Of a stretch of 64,000 bases of DNA, positions 1-7,896 are shown in pieces. Position numbers and translations under genes: made by a program. Position 1 is the first letter of the stretch, and each line of letters begins with the position of its first letter. The stretch is from positions 1 to 64,000 of the forward strand of contig JAEWXF010000009.1 of assembly GCA_023396065.1 (NCBI GenBank), given 5' to 3'. The notes under the pieces were generated by a model. It was not told where the DNA came from. It was given only the letters and a program-made list of their open reading frames with translations, and searched no databases. Origin of the DNA: Methanobacteriota archaeon (GTDB lineage: Archaea > Halobacteriota > Methanomicrobia > Methanomicrobiales > Methanocorpusculaceae).

Positions 1-581
1 TTGAGATCTGCTCGGAGAAGGGTGCATTCCTCTTTGACGAAGCCATGAAGGCAGGCGCAATCGACTCCTGTGCTCCCGAGGCAAAAGGCCTGGAGATCCG
101 CGGAAAGATCGAGAACGTCATGATCAAGATGGGCAAAAAGAATCAGGAGAAACAGTTCGCAGAACTTGGAACCGGAACCGAACGCCTCAACAAGATCATG
201 GCTCAGGCATCCAAGTGTATCAAATGCTACGGATGTATTGAGAACTGTCCGATCTGCTACTGTGTCGAGTGTTCCACCAAGAAACCGCATCTCGTCCGCC
301 CCGGAATCATTCCGCCGGACTTCATGTTCCAGATGATCCGTTTTGCCCACATTGCCGACTCCTGTATCAACTGTGGTCAGTGCAGTGAACTGTGTCCGAT
401 GGACATCCCGAACACCCTCTACATGCACGCCCAGCAGGTAGAACTTGAAAAGATGTTTGGTCACAAGCCGGGATACGACATGACAATGCCGGTCCTCTCC
501 TATGCCGAGGAAACGGACGAGCGTGCACGGCTGAACGCAACCGGCTCTGACATGATCTTCGAGAACGTGTTCAAAGAATAA
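1..581 (+). CDS. fdhB: F420-dependent formate dehydrogenase beta subunit, C-terminal part (partial)
   Basis: The reading frame is open from the window edge (codons begin at base 3), so the gene starts upstream. FdhB carries FAD and iron-sulfur clusters and passes electrons between the FdhA active site and coenzyme F420. The visible ~190 residues hold the C-terminal ferredoxin-like part: one cluster motif in CIKCYGCIENCP and a second in CINCGQCSELCP, plus the CYCVEC segment. The last ~45 residues are nearly identical to the two complete FdhB proteins at 1350-2606 and 6650-7894, but the DNA differs at synonymous positions, so this is not a very recent copy. Its FdhA partner is probably upstream. 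A T-rich stretch at about 592-620 may end transcription before the carbonic anhydrase gene. Confidence 0.93.
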   Translation, partial: EICSEKGAFLFDEAMKAGAIDSCAPEAKGLEIRGKIENVMIKMGKKNQEKQFAELGTGTERLNKIMAQASKCIKCYGCIENCPICYCVECSTKKPHLVRPGIIPPDFMFQMIRFAHIADSCINCGQCSELCPMDIPNTLYMHAQQVELEKMFGHKPGYDMTMPVLSYAEETDERARLNATGSDMIFENVFKE

Positions 582-657
582 CCTCCCCAAAATTTTTACC
601 ACATATTTTTTCTCTTTTCCTTTCCCATACATTGGATGGTAACGAGGTGAAAACAGG

Positions 658-1242
658 ATGATAGATAGCTTTATCGAAGGTAACAAAATCTTCCTCGAAA
701 AAGATTTCGAGCGGAAGAAAGACCGGTACATGACCCTGACAACGGCACAGCACCCGACTGTTCTGTGGATCGGCTGCTCGGACTCCCGGGTAAATCCGGA
801 ACGCATCACGCACTGCCGTGCCGGTGAACTCTTTACGCACAGAAACATCGGGAACATTGTGCCGACCCATGACTGGAACTTTGCAACGGTTCTCGAGTAC
901 GCCGTCAAACATCTCAAAGTCAAAGACATTGTCATCTGTGGTCACTCGGACTGCGGAGCACTCAATGCACTGGACGTTGATATGTCGGGCGATGCATATA
1001 TCCCGATGTGGATCAACAACGCCCGTGAAGCACAGGAACGTGTCGATGCCCGGATGCCGAAAGCAGCAACTCCCGAAGAAAAAGCCGCACGCAAAAAAGA
1101 GATTGAACTGGAAAACATCCGTCTTCAGATGGAACATCTCCGGATGTATCCGCTTGTATCCGAGGCAGAGAAGAAGGGATCAGTTTCCGTTCATGGTCTG
1201 TATTATGACCTGAATACAGGCTCTCTCTCCAAAATTGCCTGA
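658..1242 (+). CDS. Beta-class carbonic anhydrase
   Basis: This 194-residue protein interconverts CO2 and bicarbonate. It has the beta-class signature: C40 in CSDSR with the D42/R44 pair, and H96 and C99 in GHSDCG, giving the Cys-His-Cys zinc site. The length is normal for the bacterial and archaeal type. The ATG at 658 follows a GAGGTG ribosome site about 6 bases upstream. It lies 76 bp after a formate dehydrogenase gene on the same strand. A role in handling CO2 made from formate, or supplying CO2 to formylmethanofuran dehydrogenase, is inferred from this position. Confidence 0.95.
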   Translation: MIDSFIEGNKIFLEKDFERKKDRYMTLTTAQHPTVLWIGCSDSRVNPERITHCRAGELFTHRNIGNIVPTHDWNFATVLEYAVKHLKVKDIVICGHSDCGALNALDVDMSGDAYIPMWINNAREAQERVDARMPKAATPEEKAARKKEIELENIRLQMEHLRMYPLVSEAEKKGSVSVHGLYYDLNTGSLSKIA

Positions 1243-1255
1243 ATACGAAAATCAC

Positions 1256-1290
1256 TTCTTTTTTTAATCCCGGACCCTGCCAAAAAAAGT
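1256..1290. terminator. Bidirectional T-tract terminator between convergent genes
   Basis: A run of seven T at 1259-1265 follows the carbonic anhydrase gene. A run of seven A at 1282-1288, read as T on the other strand, follows the convergent fdhB gene. A short ATCCC/GGGAT inverted repeat surrounds the A run. Archaeal polymerase usually stops at such U-rich tracts. Confidence 0.5.
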
Positions 1291-1349
1291 GGGATGGTGA
1301 AGCTGTCCGAGGCTTTCATCCACAGGTAAGCTGGTGTTACACTGAACGG

Positions 1350-2606
1350 TTACTCTTTGAACACGTTCTCAAATATCATATCCGAGCCGGTTGCATTCAG
1401 CCGTGCACGTTCGTCCGTTTCCTCAGCATACGAGAGAACCGGCATTGTCATGTCGTATCCCGGCTTATGGCCGAACATCTTCTCCAGTTCCACCTGCTGC
1501 GCATGCATAAAGAGGGCATTAGGAATATCCATCGGGCAGAGTTCCTGGCACTGGCCGCAGTTAATACAGGAGTCGGCAATGTGGGCAAAGCGGATCAGAT
1601 GGAACATAAAGTCCGGCGGGATCTGTCCCGGACGTACCAGATGCGGTTTTGCGGTTGAGCACTCTACACAGTAACAGATCGGGCAGTTCTCAATACAGAC
1701 ACGGCAGGCGATGCATCTGGACGACATCTTCATAATGGTATCCAGACGTTCCCGACCGGTACCGAGAGCCGCAAACTGATGGGCACGATACCGGTCACCG
1801 AGCTTCAGCATCGCATTTTCAACTTTCCCGCGTATCTCAAGACCCTTCGGTTCCGGAGCACAGGTCACAACTGCACCGGCCGTTACTGCCGAGTCCAGCA
1901 GTGCTGCACCTTTTTCGGAACAAACCTCAACAAACGTTGCTTTCCCTGCCTTTTCACCGAACACACCCCAGTTCCCGCAGGCGAGATCCGCCTGACGGGG
2001 AACTTTGCATTTACAGCGCTGACAGTTCAGCCGCCGGCCGTATCCCTCCGGTCCCTCCTCCAGCTTTTCGATGGAGATCCCTTTGTGCTGATGTGCTCCG
2101 GATTCATCGGTGTACTCAATGATGAACTGACCCTTATCAATCTCTTCTTTAAAGATAGCATCCGGATTCACCTCATATTTGTCAGCAATCATCTCACGGG
2201 CAACCATGGGCGAGACGGTTCCTCCACAGTTCAGACCAATCAGAATGACATTGTCGAGATTGATCTGGTTCCGTTTGGCGAGTTCATAGAAGGCCATAGC
2301 GTCACAGCCTTTCACCGGGACAGCAATCTTCAGGTCTTTTGCACCGCCAAGATACTTCTTCACCATCTTTGCCGAGAGCAGCGTTCCGCAGTGCAGGGAA
2401 CCTGCTGTTTTGGGCATCTGTGCAGGATCCGTGATGAGCTCAAGCTTTGCGTCATAAAGATCCGCACCGCGGCGTACCGCGAGAACCGCATCAACCATTT
2501 TACTTGCAAGTGCGTGCTGCAGAAGTCCCGTTACGGCTCCTCCGCACTCCCCGTGAATATCACAGGACGCGGTCCATGCATAGAACATATCACCTTTTGC
2601 TGACAT
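1350..2606 (-). CDS. fdhB: F420-dependent formate dehydrogenase beta subunit
   Basis: This 418-residue protein matches the FrhB/FdhB family: an N-terminal part binding F420 and FAD (about 1-220), a CQRCKCKVPRQADLACG cysteine segment near 195-210, and a C-terminal pair of 4Fe-4S motifs (CIACRVCIENCP, CINCGQCQELCP). It starts 2 bp after the FdhA-like gene at 2609-3778, so the two are one transcription unit. The protein looks fully functional, in contrast to its shortened partner, and could supply an F420-reactive module to something other than formate oxidation. It is a clear paralogue of the FdhB at 6650-7894. Confidence 0.93.
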   Translation of the reverse strand: MSAKGDMFYAWTASCDIHGECGGAVTGLLQHALASKMVDAVLAVRRGADLYDAKLELITDPAQMPKTAGSLHCGTLLSAKMVKKYLGGAKDLKIAVPVKGCDAMAFYELAKRNQINLDNVILIGLNCGGTVSPMVAREMIADKYEVNPDAIFKEEIDKGQFIIEYTDESGAHQHKGISIEKLEEGPEGYGRRLNCQRCKCKVPRQADLACGNWGVFGEKAGKATFVEVCSEKGAALLDSAVTAGAVVTCAPEPKGLEIRGKVENAMLKLGDRYRAHQFAALGTGRERLDTIMKMSSRCIACRVCIENCPICYCVECSTAKPHLVRPGQIPPDFMFHLIRFAHIADSCINCGQCQELCPMDIPNALFMHAQQVELEKMFGHKPGYDMTMPVLSYAEETDERARLNATGSDMIFENVFKE

Positions 2607-2608
2607 TT

Positions 2609-3778
2609 TTACGCCTCCTGAATGAATACGCCTTCAGGTTTTTCGATATCCTCATAGACAATTCCTGTATACGCCGGATATGCTGCAGCAATCTCTGCAA
2701 AAATCGCTGCTTTATCCTCCCAGGCATATTTGTTCTCTGAAAGCAGACTAAAGATTTCACAGGGGCATTTTGCCTCTTCCGGAGCAAGTGATGCGGGACG
2801 GACCTTCTGAACCCGGCCCTCCCAGCTGGTAACAGAACCCGGATACTCATTCAGGGCGGCTGCCGGGAGGACAACATGTGCCGCGTCAGACACATATGTT
2901 GCATTGCTGGCAACCGCAACAATCAGTTCGAGACGTGCGAGTTCGGGGATGAGATCTGCGTAGATGTCGGATTCCATCTCCGGGGTCTCGGTTACGATCA
3001 GGAGTGCTTTGGTGGTCTCTCCAAGCGTGAACGGTCCGAGTCCCATCGCCGCTGCCCCGCGACCATTGTTTGTTTCATAGAGAACGGCTGTTTTTGCCGT
3101 AAGGCCGGCGGCGATTGCTGCAGCCGCGGCGTCAGTGGCAAGATATACAACAACCGGATTTTTCGCAGCAGTAACTGCATCAGCAAACTCTGCCGGGAGT
3201 TCGGTGTACTCCTCCGCGATAACGGCGTGATCTGCCTGTACTGCCGTATAGGACTGCGGACCAAGATAGAATACTTTTCCGCCGTTTTCCTGTGCACGAT
3301 AGAATCTGCTTCCGGCGACCGGGAGTTTTTTCATGACATCACCGATGGCAAGAATTACATCTGCAGTGGCAAGGTCGGCAAGTGTTGCCGAGGATGTGCC
3401 GGCTCCGCCGTCGACGACTCCGATGTTTTCACATCCCAGAACTTCACGGGCATACTTCTGTACAAGGAACATCGCTTCATTTGTCAGTCTGGAGGATACC
3501 GCAACAGCGATCTCTGTACCTTTGTAGGATGAAAGTTTCTTTGCTTCGGCAAGGGCGGCATCCCACCCTGCAGTTTCTCCGCCAATGAGCGGTTTATCTA
3601 TGCGCCAGTCTGCGAGTGCTTTTGCTGCATGCAGACCTCTGGTACAGAGCTTACCTCTGCCGACCGGGGAGCGGTGATACGGGGCCACACCAACGGCCCT
3701 GCCGTTCACGACGATCAGATTGAGGCCGCATCCTGTTCCGCAGTAGGGACAGGTAGTAGTTACATATTCCAGTTCCAT
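2609..3778 (-). CDS. Shortened FdhA-like molybdopterin-oxidoreductase homologue lacking the catalytic residues
   Basis: This 389-residue protein (from the ATG at 3778) begins like FdhA, with all four cysteines of the N-terminal 4Fe-4S site (C10, C13, C17, C45). The segment that carries the metal-binding Cys-His in true FdhA (LCH) is replaced by VVDGGAGTSSAT with no Cys. The middle is shortened and the C-terminal dinucleotide-binding domain is absent; the normal enzymes here are 680-690 residues. The ADVILAIGD and AHVVLPAAA blocks still align with FdhA. A GTG at 3811 is also in frame, but ATG 3778 aligns exactly with other FdhA starts and the GTG overlaps a TATA-like box. It probably cannot oxidise formate. 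An electron-relay or scaffold role with FdhB is inferred. Confidence 0.85.
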   Translation of the reverse strand: MELEYVTTTCPYCGTGCGLNLIVVNGRAVGVAPYHRSPVGRGKLCTRGLHAAKALADWRIDKPLIGGETAGWDAALAEAKKLSSYKGTEIAVAVSSRLTNEAMFLVQKYAREVLGCENIGVVDGGAGTSSATLADLATADVILAIGDVMKKLPVAGSRFYRAQENGGKVFYLGPQSYTAVQADHAVIAEEYTELPAEFADAVTAAKNPVVVYLATDAAAAAIAAGLTAKTAVLYETNNGRGAAAMGLGPFTLGETTKALLIVTETPEMESDIYADLIPELARLELIVAVASNATYVSDAAHVVLPAAALNEYPGSVTSWEGRVQKVRPASLAPEEAKCPCEIFSLLSENKYAWEDKAAIFAEIAAAYPAYTGIVYEDIEKPEGVFIQEA

Positions 3779-3811
3779 GTTTCTTTCAGTACAGAGGTCG
3801 ATTTTCCCCAC

Positions 3812-3818
3812 ATATAAT
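3812..3818 (-). promoter_or_regulatory. TATA-like box for the short fdhA-fdhB operon
   Basis: The minus strand reads ATTATATG here. It lies about 37 bases before the ATG at 3778, which would place the transcript start some 10 bases before the gene. The adjoining AAGTTAACTTAACTGG at 3823-3838 and TTTTGTAAAC at 3870-3879 are candidate regulatory sites. Confidence 0.4.
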
Positions 3819-4007
3819 GGTGAAGTTAACTTAACTGGAATTTCTGTGTTTTTTGATGATTATCGGTGGTTTTGTAAACTATATGTGGTAAACCAAATCG
3901 GAACGGTTATCTAAATATAGTTATCGCGCGCATATCCTGCCGGTCCATAGAGAGAAAATCCGGCGTTCCTGGAGATTCCGGAAAGGTTGCATTTCATCGG
4001 AAAGAAA

Positions 4008-4028
4008 GTCCAAGTTAGAGACTTGGAC
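4008..4028. repeat. Perfect short hairpin upstream of the LOG-family gene
   Basis: GTCCAAG, seven bases, then CTTGGAC form a perfect 7-bp stem with a 7-nt loop. It ends 42 bp before the ATG at 4071, so it could lie in the mRNA leader or act as an operator. No T run follows, so it does not look like a terminator. Confidence 0.45.
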
Positions 4029-4070
4029 GGCACGCAAATCCTTTTCGTCTGGCAGACACCAACTCTTTTC

Positions 4071-4667
4071 ATGACCAGACGACCCGCAATTTCAGTAATC
4101 GGCGATGCATCCCTCATCCCGGATTCAGAGAAGTATGTGTTTGCCCGTACACTGGGATGTTCCCTTGTTGAGAACGGGTACCGGATCATTACCGGGGGTC
4201 TGGGGGGAGTAATGGAAGCTGCCTCTGCCGGTGCGCATGCCTCGCCGCACTACCGGGAGGGAGATGTAATCGGAATGTTGCCCGGTGCAGACCCAAACGA
4301 AGCAAACCAGTATGTGGACATCGCACTCGCAACTGGGATTGACCACGCGCGAAACTTTATCGTTGCCAACAGTGACGCGGTAATTGCCATCGGCGGCGGT
4401 GCAGGAACACTCTCGGAACTCTCCTATGCCTGGGTCATGCACAGACTGATACTCGCCTATGAATGTCCTCATCCCGGTCCTGATGCCGGGCAGTTTTCCG
4501 ACTGGAGCGGTATTGTTGCAGGAAAACGACTGGACGATAAAATCCGGTATCCGGAGATTCCTGAGGATAGAATCTATGGCATCAGAACTGCGGATGAAGC
4601 ACTCCTGCTTCTCAAAACACTTCTTCCCCGGTACGTGCACCGCCCGATGCGTGCAGGCAAACGATGA
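4071..4667 (+). CDS. LOG/TIGR00725-family Rossmann-fold nucleotide-binding protein
   Basis: From the ATG at 4071 the product has 198 residues and begins directly with the beta strand AISVIGDA. The family signature elements GGLGGVMEAASAGAH and GGGAGTLSEL are both present; they shape the nucleotide and phosphate pocket in lysine-decarboxylase-like (LOG) proteins. Relatives hydrolyse or bind nucleotide monophosphates, but the substrate here cannot be read from sequence. An upstream in-frame ATG at 3987 would add 28 residues with no family match and run through the hairpin at 4008-4028. The gene converges on the HAD gene with 1 bp between the stops. Confidence 0.85.
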   Translation: MTRRPAISVIGDASLIPDSEKYVFARTLGCSLVENGYRIITGGLGGVMEAASAGAHASPHYREGDVIGMLPGADPNEANQYVDIALATGIDHARNFIVANSDAVIAIGGGAGTLSELSYAWVMHRLILAYECPHPGPDAGQFSDWSGIVAGKRLDDKIRYPEIPEDRIYGIRTADEALLLLKTLLPRYVHRPMRAGKR

Positions 4668-4668
4668 T

Positions 4669-5322
4669 TCATACGGGATGCATGAGGAGATCCAGTATCT
4701 CCGCAGGTGTTTGCACTGCAATCGGGTCTGCTGTCTCCATACTTCCATACGCGGCATGGATTCCATAGATACCAACGTCCCGCGGCGGAATCACATCACG
4801 GTTCATCTTATCCCCGATCATTGCGGCATCTTTTGGAGCAACACCAAGACCGGCGAGAGTCTTCAAATATACATCAGGATGCGGTTTTTTTACCCCGAAT
4901 GTTTCCGGGGTGACCACGAGATCAAAATATCCGGTAAAGCCGAGTTCTCGGAGCCGTTGCATGGTCTGATCTGCGGGTGCGTTACTGATCACCGCAAGCC
5001 GGACTCCTCTACATTTCAGATCTCTGAGGAGTTGCTCTATTCCCGGCACCGGTTCCAGTCCATGCATCTCCACAGCATGGTATAACCAGGAGCATGCCTG
5101 GAATGCCGCATCCGTATACCGTCCCAGATCCATAAGGTACCGCCGCAGGGAATCCTCCACCAGTGACGGTGTGTCAGTATTCATAAAATAGTAATGCAGA
5201 TACCCGCCGGAATCATTACACCATTCCATTACCGCATCGATCGCACACGCCCTCGCGACCGTGAGATCATGCAGTGTGTTGTCCATATCAAAGAGAACTG
5301 CACGAAATTGGACCGGCACCAT
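4669..5322 (-). CDS. HAD-superfamily hydrolase (phosphatase-like)
   Basis: This 217-residue protein has the four HAD motifs: DMDNT near the N-terminus (nucleophile and acid/base aspartates), ISNAP (motif II), KKPHPD (motif III lysine) and GDKMNRD (motif IV). A helical cap is inserted between motifs I and II. HAD enzymes of this type remove phosphate from small metabolites; the substrate is not evident. It diverges from the zinc-ribbon gene at 5390. Confidence 0.88.
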   Translation of the reverse strand: MVPVQFRAVLFDMDNTLHDLTVARACAIDAVMEWCNDSGGYLHYYFMNTDTPSLVEDSLRRYLMDLGRYTDAAFQACSWLYHAVEMHGLEPVPGIEQLLRDLKCRGVRLAVISNAPADQTMQRLRELGFTGYFDLVVTPETFGVKKPHPDVYLKTLAGLGVAPKDAAMIGDKMNRDVIPPRDVGIYGIHAAYGSMETADPIAVQTPAEILDLLMHPV

Positions 5323-5348
5323 ACATTACTATTTATGCAGATACCACC

Positions 5349-5356
5349 TATAAGAT
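5349..5356 (+). promoter_or_regulatory. TATA-like box for the zinc-ribbon gene
   Basis: CTATAAGA lies about 38 bases before the ATG at 5390, giving a predicted short leader. A direct repeat TATGCAGAT flanks it, with copies starting near 5334 and 5358. Confidence 0.4.
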
Positions 5357-5389
5357 TATGCAGATTTTACTCTGCACGAGTAATCCAAC

Positions 5390-5593
5390 ATGGACAGAAA
5401 CAATAATTACGGTGGTCAGAGATCATTTGGCGGACCGAGAAGATACAACGATGCGCCCCGCGAAATGACTAAAGCCATCTGCTCCGACTGCGGAAAAGAG
5501 TGCGAGGTCCCGTTCAAACCCACCGAAGGCAGACCAGTATACTGTCAGGACTGCCTCCCAAAGCACAGAGCACCACGCACGCCGCGGTACTAA
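5390..5593 (+). CDS. Small CxxC-x17-CxxC zinc-ribbon protein
   Basis: This is a 67-residue basic protein. Its N-terminal 25 residues are rich in Asn, Gly and Arg, followed by CSDC, exactly 17 residues, then CQDC. This spacing matches a small zinc-ribbon domain family common in methanogens (the CxxC-x17-CxxC family). The Gly/Arg-rich tail suggests RNA or DNA contact, but no function is established. It is followed by a clear terminator. Confidence 0.85.
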   Translation: MDRNNNYGGQRSFGGPRRYNDAPREMTKAICSDCGKECEVPFKPTEGRPVYCQDCLPKHRAPRTPRY

Positions 5594-5602
5594 AAACGTT
5601 TT

Positions 5603-5634
5603 GCGGAACACGGAATTTCCGCGCCTTTTTTTTT
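5603..5634 (+). terminator. Hairpin plus T9 terminator
   Basis: GCGGAA (5603-5608) pairs with TTCCGC (5617-5622), followed by nine T at 5626-5634, just after the zinc-ribbon gene. Confidence 0.65.
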
Positions 5635-5732
5635 GAATTTCTGCATCTCCGTAATCCCAGTTGATCGGGAACATACTGCCCGCTGATCAATGTCAGAGAG
5701 TTCATGACTTTTGCGGTACAATATGTGGTATT

Positions 5733-6218
5733 ATGGACTCTATTACCTACACACCCGTAGGGGTCATTCACTCCTCTGTTGTCTCTCCGGAAAATGCACC
5801 CATTCAGTCCGTTTCTGCAAAAGAAATTACTGCTGACCTTGAGGTAGGAGAAGAGTTTACTCAGGGTCTCTTGGATATAGAGGGCTTTTCTCATCTGATC
5901 CTGGTTTATGCATTCCACAAGTCCAAAGGATGGTCACTGACACCAGTACCCTTTCTGGATGTTACTCCTCACGGCGTATTTGCCACACGTGTTCCCCGGA
6001 GACCGAATGCTATCGGATTTTCTGTGGTCAGGCTTGTATCGCGGGAGGAGAACGTTTTACATCTGATGGATGTCGACCTGATTGATGGGACACCGGTACT
6101 GGATATTAAACCCTATGTCCCCCGGTTCGATGCATTTCCTGAGGCAAAAGCCGGATGGTTTTCCGGAAAACTGAACGAGGTACAGGATGCAAGATCAGAT
6201 GGGAGATTTTTGAAGTGA
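5733..6218 (+). CDS. trmO: tRNA m6t6A37 methyltransferase, TrmO/TsaA family
   Basis: From the ATG at 5733 the protein has 161 residues and begins with the family's typical YTPVGVIHS strand. The core motifs GFSHLILVYAFHKS, GVFATRVPRRPNAIGFS and LDIKPYVPRFD are all present; the RxPxRPNxIG block is diagnostic. The family adds a methyl group to N6-threonylcarbamoyladenosine at tRNA position 37 using S-adenosylmethionine. An ATG at 5661 is in frame but would add 24 residues without family similarity. Confidence 0.9.
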   Translation: MDSITYTPVGVIHSSVVSPENAPIQSVSAKEITADLEVGEEFTQGLLDIEGFSHLILVYAFHKSKGWSLTPVPFLDVTPHGVFATRVPRRPNAIGFSVVRLVSREENVLHLMDVDLIDGTPVLDIKPYVPRFDAFPEAKAGWFSGKLNEVQDARSDGRFLK

Positions 6219-6581
6219 TACTGTCAGCAGATATGATTTATTCTCTCCCTGAGAGAAGAAGACTCAATACATCATACGAAATGTTGTGAGGTACCAGATT
6301 TATTATAATAGGATTCTCGTCCTGTATTCAGCGTACTGCCGCCGATGCCTGACGGGTTTTCACACCTCTGATGGGCACCACGCAGTGGTTGCTTCGGTCC
6401 TGCCGATCTTTTGCTGAAACTCTAGACAGTATTCGTGATTTTTCCGGGGTGACATCATGAATTTCTGAAGATGCATCAAAAATCCACACAACAAAACTGC
6501 GTGAGTAAACGCCTGCAGGACTACTGCACATCCGCCTGGTACACGGAATTTGTTACCGCACTCAGGCGGAAAATATATTCA
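6219..6581. other. Intergenic region between convergent trmO and fdhB, no gene seen
   Basis: No supported gene. TTCTCTC-CCT-GAGAGAA (6241-6257) is a perfect hairpin just after trmO and may help end its transcript. CCGCCTG (6532-6538) and CAGGCGG (6563-6569) form a second inverted repeat, with GGTA and TACC pairing inside it. The short reading frames here have no recognisable motif. Confidence 0.5.
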
Positions 6582-6584
6582 CGC

Positions 6585-6620
6585 AAAAAAATATTCCGGG
6601 GATATCCGAATAGTCCCCGG
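6585..6620 (-). terminator. Terminator of the fdhAB operon
   Basis: On the minus strand CCGGGGA, 11 bases, TCCCCGG (plus-strand 6596-6620) is a perfect 7-bp stem. It is followed by a run of seven T (plus-strand A run 6585-6591). It lies about 30 bp past the fdhB stop codon. Confidence 0.7.
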
Positions 6621-6649
6621 GAGGTTTATCCAATTTTCCTGATTTCGGT

Positions 6650-7894
6650 TTACTCTTTGAACACGTTTTCAAAGATCATGTCTGATCCTGTCGCATTCAG
6701 CCGGGCCCGCTCCTCGGTCTCCTCAGCAAAGGACAGAACCGGCATTGTCATGTCATAACCCGGTTTGTGGCCGAACATCTTCTCCAGCTCCACCTGCTGG
6801 GCGTGCATAAACAGCGAGTTCGGAATATTCATCGGACACAGCTCACTGCACTGACCGCAGTTAACACAGGAGTCGGCAATGTGTGCGAAGCGAATCATGT
6901 GGAACATGAAGTCCGGCGGAATTCTTCCCGGGCGGACGAGATGCGGCTTCTTCGTCGAGCACTCGACACAGTAGCAGATCGGGCAGTTTTCAATACAGCC
7001 GTAGCACTTAATACAGCGGCTTGTCTCTGCCATGATATAGTTTAAGCGCTCCGTGCCTTCGCCAAGAGAAGCAAACTGTTTCTCCTGGTTTTTCTTGCCC
7101 ATCTTGACCATGACGTTCTCGATCTTACCACGGATCTCAAGGCCCTTTGCTTCCGGAGCGGATGTCTCAATCACGCCTGCCTTTACAGCAGCATCAAAGA
7201 CCATCGCACCTTTCTCCGAGCAGACCTCAACGAAGGTTGCCTTTCCGGCCTTCTCGCCGATGACACCCCAGTTACCGCAGGCAATATCACACTGGCGGGG
7301 GATCTTCGTCTCGCAGCGGTGGCAGTTCGTTCTCCGGCCGAGACCCTGTTCCTCCAGTTCCTCAATCGAGATGCCCTTGTGTTCACCGTCTTTGGTGATC
7401 ACAATGAACTGTCCCTTGTCGATCTCTTCCTTGACAATGTCGTCCGGGGAAAGACCGTACTTCTGGGCAATCATCGTCCGTGCCGTAATCGGGGAAACCG
7501 ATCCGCCGCAGTTGAGACCAACCATGAAGATGTTGTCCATGTTGATCTGCTGACGCTTGGCAAGTTCGTACATTGCCTTTGCATCGCAGCCCTTGCAGGT
7601 AACTGCGATCTTCATGTCTCTTGCACCGTTGAGGTACTTCTTGATGAGCTTCGGGAGAAGCACTGTACCGCAGTGGAGAGATCCGGCGGTCTTTGCCAGC
7701 TCCTCAGAGGTGTGGACCAGAACCGGGACTGCCTCATAGAGGTCGCGACCCTTGGAAACGGTCAGCACTGCATCAACAACTTTGTTGTCAAGCATGTACT
7801 TCAGAATTGCCGTTACTGCTCCTCCGCACTCTCCCTTTACCGGGCATGCAGACTGGTTTGCCCATGCATAGAACATATCGCCTTTTGCTGACAT
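6650..7894 (-). CDS. fdhB: F420-dependent formate dehydrogenase beta subunit
   Basis: This 414-residue protein is the partner of the complete FdhA 2 bp upstream. It contains the F420/FAD-binding half, the CHRCETKIPRQCDIACG segment, and C-terminal 4Fe-4S motifs CIKCYGCIENCP and CVNCGQCSELCP. It moves electrons from formate oxidation to F420, or by analogy with other Methanomicrobiales to heterodisulfide reductase. Of the three FdhB copies here, this one resembles the partial copy at 1-581 most closely across the visible region (for example KCYGCIENC in both). Confidence 0.95.
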   Translation of the reverse strand: MSAKGDMFYAWANQSACPVKGECGGAVTAILKYMLDNKVVDAVLTVSKGRDLYEAVPVLVHTSEELAKTAGSLHCGTVLLPKLIKKYLNGARDMKIAVTCKGCDAKAMYELAKRQQINMDNIFMVGLNCGGSVSPITARTMIAQKYGLSPDDIVKEEIDKGQFIVITKDGEHKGISIEELEEQGLGRRTNCHRCETKIPRQCDIACGNWGVIGEKAGKATFVEVCSEKGAMVFDAAVKAGVIETSAPEAKGLEIRGKIENVMVKMGKKNQEKQFASLGEGTERLNYIMAETSRCIKCYGCIENCPICYCVECSTKKPHLVRPGRIPPDFMFHMIRFAHIADSCVNCGQCSELCPMNIPNSLFMHAQQVELEKMFGHKPGYDMTMPVLSFAEETEERARLNATGSDMIFENVFKE

Positions 7895-7896
7895 TT

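Noticed and set aside
3779..3811. GTG start at 3811 for the short fdhA-like gene
   Set aside because: It overlaps the TATA-like box, and the added 11 residues have no counterpart in other FdhA proteins.
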